Part shown: positions 33,804-36,908 of the stretch, piece by piece | Numbering within the stretch: the first letter of the stretch is position 1 | Layout: each line of letters begins with the position of its first letter | Origin: RBG-16-66-20 sp038040245 | GTDB lineage: Bacteria > Pseudomonadota > Gammaproteobacteria > Burkholderiales > SG8-39 | DNA length: 36,908 nucleotides | NCBI GenBank assembly: GCA_038040245.1 | Contig: JBBPIU010000017.1 | Location: 1-36,908, forward strand | Direction: 5' to 3' | Notes under the pieces: generated by a model | Databases searched by the model: none | What the model was told of the DNA's origin: nothing | The model's input: only the letters and a program-made list of their open reading frames with translations | Translations under genes and position numbers: made by a program

Positions 33804-34970
33804 ATGGCATCCAACGTCCCCTACTTCCTGGCCTCGTTCACCTGGAACTATGGCCTGGGCATGACCTGGCTGGTGGTGCCGCTCTACGCCTACTCCAAGG
33901 GCCTTTCCGGGGCCGAAATCGGCATCCTGTTCTCCGCTCCCTCGATTGCCCAGCTCGCCATCAACCTGATCGGCGGGGCCTACGTGGACCGCTTCGGCGG
34001 CAAGCGCATCATGCTCGCCTCCTCGGTGCTGCTGGCCGCCGGCGCGGCGGCGATGCCCTTGGCGCAGGGCTTCTGGTCGCTGTTTTTCGCCCAGACCATC
34101 CTGGTGCTGGCGCGCGCCACCTTCTGGCCCGCCAACTGGTCCATCGCCGCCGACCTGCCCGGGGATCGCGGGGTCCAGGCGGGGCGCCTGAATGCGGTCA
34201 CCAACCTGGGCCAGATCCTCGGCAACGGCTCCTGCGGCTTCATCCTCGCGTTCGGCGGCTTCAACGCCACCTTCGCCGTGCTCGCGGCGATGGGAGTCGT
34301 GGCGCTGCTGCTGGGCTTGGGCACGCCGCAGTTGCCGCGCGCCGTGGTGCCCGGCCAGAGCCTGTTCGGCAACTACCTTGTGCTGCTGCGCGTGCCGGTC
34401 CTCTACTACGGGATCCTGTGCGCCTACCTCTCGGCGCTGCCGTTCTCGCTGTCCATGTCCTTCTATCCCCTGCTGCTGCAGCACTTCGGCTACGGTGCGC
34501 AGGCCTCGGGGGTGCTGCTCGCGCTGCGCGCGGTGGGCGGCATCGCCGCCGGGCTGTTGGTGGCGCGCTTCGTCAACACCGGGCCCGCCAGCCCCTGGCC
34601 GGTGATCGCGGGGCTCGCGGTGGCGCTCGCCGTCTGCCTGCAGCCGCTCGCGAGCCACTGGAGCGCGGTGGGCGCGTTCCTGTTCGCTTTGGGCGTAGGC
34701 TCCAGCGTCATGACCATCTATTTCCAGGTCACCATTGGCGAAGTCGTGACGCCGGAAATGCGCGGCTCGGCGATGGCGCTGGGCGGCCTGGGCTGGGGTT
34801 TCTCGCACCTCACCACGCCGCTGGTGATGGGCCTGGTGGCCGACCGCTACGGCGTCATCACCGGCTTCTACATCCTCGGCGGCATGGCGCTCGTCACCGT
34901 CGCCTTGATTGCTTTCCTCAGGCGCTGGGCCTTCGCCAGCACCAAGCTCGGCGCCGGGGTGACCGCATGA
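33804..34970 (+). CDS. Major facilitator superfamily transporter
   Basis: The 388-residue product is strongly hydrophobic with about 12 predicted transmembrane helices. It carries the MFS loop motif between helices 2 and 3 as GGAYVDRFGGKRIML and a matching GLVADRYGVITGFYIL in the second half. It may be an exporter of small molecules; the substrate is unknown. The stop overlaps the ATG of the luciferase-like gene as ATGA, so the two are coupled. There is no Shine-Dalgarno at the start. Confidence 0.9.
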   Translation: MASNVPYFLASFTWNYGLGMTWLVVPLYAYSKGLSGAEIGILFSAPSIAQLAINLIGGAYVDRFGGKRIMLASSVLLAAGAAAMPLAQGFWSLFFAQTILVLARATFWPANWSIAADLPGDRGVQAGRLNAVTNLGQILGNGSCGFILAFGGFNATFAVLAAMGVVALLLGLGTPQLPRAVVPGQSLFGNYLVLLRVPVLYYGILCAYLSALPFSLSMSFYPLLLQHFGYGAQASGVLLALRAVGGIAAGLLVARFVNTGPASPWPVIAGLAVALAVCLQPLASHWSAVGAFLFALGVGSSVMTIYFQVTIGEVVTPEMRGSAMALGGLGWGFSHLTTPLVMGLVADRYGVITGFYILGGMALVTVALIAFLRRWAFASTKLGAGVTA

Positions 34971-36004
34971 AACTCTCCGTCCTCGACCAGTCGCCCATCA
35001 TCTCGGGCCACAGCGCCGCGCAGGCGATCGAAGAAACCCTCCGGCTCGCGCGCCGCGCCGATGAACTCGGCTACCACCGCTACTGGCTCGCCGAGCACCA
35101 CGCCATCGGCGCGCTCGCCGACCCCTGCCCCGAGATCCTGCTCGCGCGCATGGGCGCCGAGACCAGGCGAATTCGGGTGGGCACCGGCGGCGTGCTGCTG
35201 CCCTACTACAGCGCCTTCAAGGTTGCTGAAATTTTCCGCATGCTGGAAGCCCTGTACCCGGGGCGCATCGACCTCGGCATCGGCCGCGCGCCAGGCGGCG
35301 ACCAGCGCACCGCGCGCGCCGTGGGCGGCGGGCACTTTCCGGACGCCGAACAGTTTCCGCAGCAGGTCTGGGAGCTGATCGGCTACCTGGACGGCACGCT
35401 GCCGGACGACCATCCCAACCGCAAGGTGCGCGTCCAGCCAGAGGGCCAAATCGTTGGCCAAATCGCGCCGGAACTCTGGCTGCTCGGTTCCTCGGATTAC
35501 AGCGGCCTGCTCGCCGCGCAGCTGGGCGTGCGCTTTTCGTTCGCCCATTTCATCAACGCCCAGGGCGGCGACCTGGTGATGCGCGCCTACAGGGAACGCT
35601 TCCAGGCCCGCGATGCGAGCAGCGCCGGTCCCGCCCCGCGCGAAACCGCGCCCCATGCCGGCCTTTGCTGCTTCGTCATCTGCGCCGCCACCGACGACGA
35701 AGCCGAGCGCCTCGCGCGCGTCGTGGACCTGCGGCGCCTGCACATGGCCCTCAACCAGGACCTGCCGGTGCCGACCCTTGCCGAAGCCGAGCAGCGCGCC
35801 TTTTCCAAGGAAGAACAGCAGTACATCCGCAGCCAGCGCCCGCGCGCCGTGATCGGCTCACCCGAAACCTGCAAGGAAAAACTGCTGGACCTAGCCGGCA
35901 AATTTTCCGCCGACGAACTGATGGTGCTGACCATTACCGGCGACTACGCCACGCGGCTGGAGTCCTACGAGCTGCTGGCCAAGGCCTTCGGCCTCGGCGT
36001 TTAG
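34967..36004 (+). CDS. Luciferase-like (LLM class) flavin-dependent oxidoreductase
   Basis: The 345-residue product is a TIM-barrel flavin monooxygenase-like protein of the YhbW/MsnO8 type. It shows MKLSVLDQSPI at the N-terminus, ADELGYHRYWLAEHH, IRVGTGGVLLPYYSAFKVAE and GRIDLGIGRAPGGD. Its C-terminus has IGSPETCKEKLLDL and a DELMVLT strand. The frame is open upstream through the MFS gene, but the ATG at 34967 overlapping its stop is the natural start. These proteins use reduced FMN; the substrate is unknown. The stop abuts that of the convergent ankyrin gene. Confidence 0.9.
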   Translation: MKLSVLDQSPIISGHSAAQAIEETLRLARRADELGYHRYWLAEHHAIGALADPCPEILLARMGAETRRIRVGTGGVLLPYYSAFKVAEIFRMLEALYPGRIDLGIGRAPGGDQRTARAVGGGHFPDAEQFPQQVWELIGYLDGTLPDDHPNRKVRVQPEGQIVGQIAPELWLLGSSDYSGLLAAQLGVRFSFAHFINAQGGDLVMRAYRERFQARDASSAGPAPRETAPHAGLCCFVICAATDDEAERLARVVDLRRLHMALNQDLPVPTLAEAEQRAFSKEEQQYIRSQRPRAVIGSPETCKEKLLDLAGKFSADELMVLTITGDYATRLESYELLAKAFGLGV

Positions 36005-36643
36005 TCAGTCCTTCTCGAACCTCTCAAGCAGCTTCACGATCTCCGCATAGCCGCGCGCCCGCGCCACCTCGATCGGCCGCTTGCCCGTCCGATTGCGCTG
36101 CCGCGGATCCACCCCGAGCGCAAGGAACGCGCTCACCATCTCCACGTAGCCGCCGTCCGCCGCCGCGTGCAGCAGCGTGTTGCCCTTCAGGTCCGTCACC
36201 TTCGGATCCGCCCCGCGCAGGAGCAGATGCTTCGAGGTCTGCGGATTGCCCGTCATTACCGCCCACTGAAGCGCGGATTCGCCGTCGTCGTTCCGCACCT
36301 TCGGATCCGCCTCCGCATCGAGCAGCAGGTCCACGAACCAGGGATCCGCATGCAGCGCCGCCAGATGCAGCGGCGTCTCGCTGTTCATTGATCGCGCATT
36401 CACCGGCGCCCCTGCCTTGACCAGCATCGCCGCCAGCTCCTTCATCCCCTTCTCGATCGCCCGATGCAGCGGCGTCTCCCGCTCCGCGTTGCGCGCATCC
36501 AGCTTCACCCCGCCTCTCGCCACGATTCCCTCCGCCACCAGCGGCTTGCCCTCCTCGATCGCCTCGAACAGCCGCTCCCCGGCCGTCTGCGCCGCGGCGC
36601 CTGCAGCGAGCGAGAGCAACGCGGCAGTAATCAAGGCGCGCAT
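36005..36643 (-). CDS. Secreted ankyrin-repeat protein
   Basis: The 212-residue product has a signal peptide (MRALITAALLSLAAGAAAQ). About five ankyrin repeats follow from residue 54, with TPLHRAIEKGMKELAAMLVKAGAPVNA, TPLHLAALHADPWFVDLLLDAEADP and TLLHAAADGGYVEMVSAFLALGVDP. It is likely a periplasmic protein-binding protein. The ATG has no Shine-Dalgarno, and a TACAAT hexamer ends 6 nt before it. Its stop directly abuts the LLM stop. The binding partner is unknown. Confidence 0.9.
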   Translation of the reverse strand: MRALITAALLSLAAGAAAQTAGERLFEAIEEGKPLVAEGIVARGGVKLDARNAERETPLHRAIEKGMKELAAMLVKAGAPVNARSMNSETPLHLAALHADPWFVDLLLDAEADPKVRNDDGESALQWAVMTGNPQTSKHLLLRGADPKVTDLKGNTLLHAAADGGYVEMVSAFLALGVDPRQRNRTGKRPIEVARARGYAEIVKLLERFEKD

Positions 36644-36649
36644 GCCGCG

Positions 36650-36655
36650 ATTGTA
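36650..36655 (-). promoter_or_regulatory. -10-like hexamer TACAAT before the ankyrin gene
   Basis: On the minus strand TACAAT (five of six matches to TATAAT) ends 6 nt before the ATG at 36643, with only CGCGGC between. No -35 match is seen at normal spacing. A transcript from it would start at or next to the ATG. Confidence 0.45.
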
Positions 36656-36664
36656 GCGGTCGGT

Positions 36665-36908
36665 CTATGGCTCGAGCCTTCGAATCCCCATTCGCGGCCT
36701 TACCGACTGCAGATTGATTCGGCCCGTGCCTGCACGCTGCGGCGGCAGCGCCGGAGGAAGCAATCGGGGAATACCAATGGGCGGTATCTGCGCCCGTTGT
36801 GCTACCGCTGCGCGGTCATATGGCAGCCCCAATTCGATCTGCTCTGCGATCCAGCGGGCGATTCGAGGGGACGCAACGCTGGTTCCGTTCATGGCGACCG
36901 AGGCGCCG
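36665..36908 (-). CDS. Subtilisin-like (S8) serine protease, C-terminal fragment
   Basis: The frame enters from the right edge and encodes 80 residues to a TAG. It begins GASVAMNGTSVASPRIARWI, which holds the S8 catalytic serine motif GTSVASP. The upstream Asp and His regions lie outside the window. Only about 70 residues follow the catalytic serine, rich in Pro and Arg, so there is no large C-terminal domain. The call is firm for the motif, but the full architecture is unseen. An internal ATG at 36892 is not the real start. Confidence 0.8.
   Translation of the reverse strand, partial: GASVAMNGTSVASPRIARWIAEQIELGLPYDRAAVAQRAQIPPIGIPRLLPPALPPQRAGTGRINLQSVRPRMGIRRLEP

Noticed and set aside
33791..36004. 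An apparent 737-residue fusion ahead of the luciferase-like protein
   Set aside because: The N-terminal part is the MFS gene in another frame; the ATG at 34967 is the proper start.

Overview
This is a GC-rich bacterial chromosome window that reads as a betaproteobacterium. It carries a complete division and cell-wall (dcw) cluster, a DUF721/DciA-type gene running into lpxC, a MraZ operator, and a rightward half rich in tripartite tricarboxylate (Bug/TctC) binding proteins and CoA-linked organic-acid enzymes. These traits fit Burkholderiales or Nitrosomonadales relatives. A ten-base run of N inside murF shows a draft or metagenome-derived assembly. No rRNA, tRNA, CRISPR array, insertion sequence or phage gene was seen.

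Positions 1-18661 (minus strand except the first 137 bases). Reading leftwards, the dcw operon is mraZ, rsmH, ftsL, ftsI, murE, murF, mraY, murD, ftsW, murG, murC, murB, ddl, ftsQ, ftsA, ftsZ. A strong hairpin follows ftsZ, then lpxC, which meets the tail of a DUF721-like gene head on. Most junctions overlap by 1-13 nt (ATGA, GTGA, TAATG, TGATG), so the cluster looks translationally coupled throughout. Two junctions are odd. murE appears to begin with ATT, and the only sizeable inner gap (ftsW-murG) is filled exactly by a 16-codon mini-ORF coupled on both sides. The operon promoter and three 10-bp MraZ repeats lie upstream of mraZ.

Positions 19009-27311 (mostly plus strand) hold a catabolic region: pcaI/pcaJ-type CoA transferase, an IlvD/Edd-type sugar-acid dehydratase, a convergent LDH2-family oxidoreductase, a Bug receptor, an HpaI-type aldolase, a D-2-hydroxyacid dehydrogenase, a small EthD-like protein and a second Bug receptor. 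Together they suggest uptake and non-phosphorylative breakdown of a hydroxylated organic or sugar acid to pyruvate plus an aldehyde; this is inference.

Positions 27308-31216: a minus-strand nfeD-qmcA-VOC operon is divergent, across only 26 bp, from a hydratase plus class III CoA-transferase pair. Positions 31225-33741 (minus): a DUF1223 protein, an orphan DGQHR-motif (DndB-like) protein and a four-helix membrane protein. Positions 33804-36908: an MFS transporter coupled to a luciferase-like oxidoreductase, a secreted ankyrin-repeat protein, and the C-terminal end of a subtilisin-like protease cut by the window edge.

Two architectural traits recur. All five convergent gene pairs have stops that overlap, touch or lie within 8 nt. 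Several first genes lack a Shine-Dalgarno but carry a -10-like hexamer 6-11 nt before the ATG, suggesting leaderless mRNAs.
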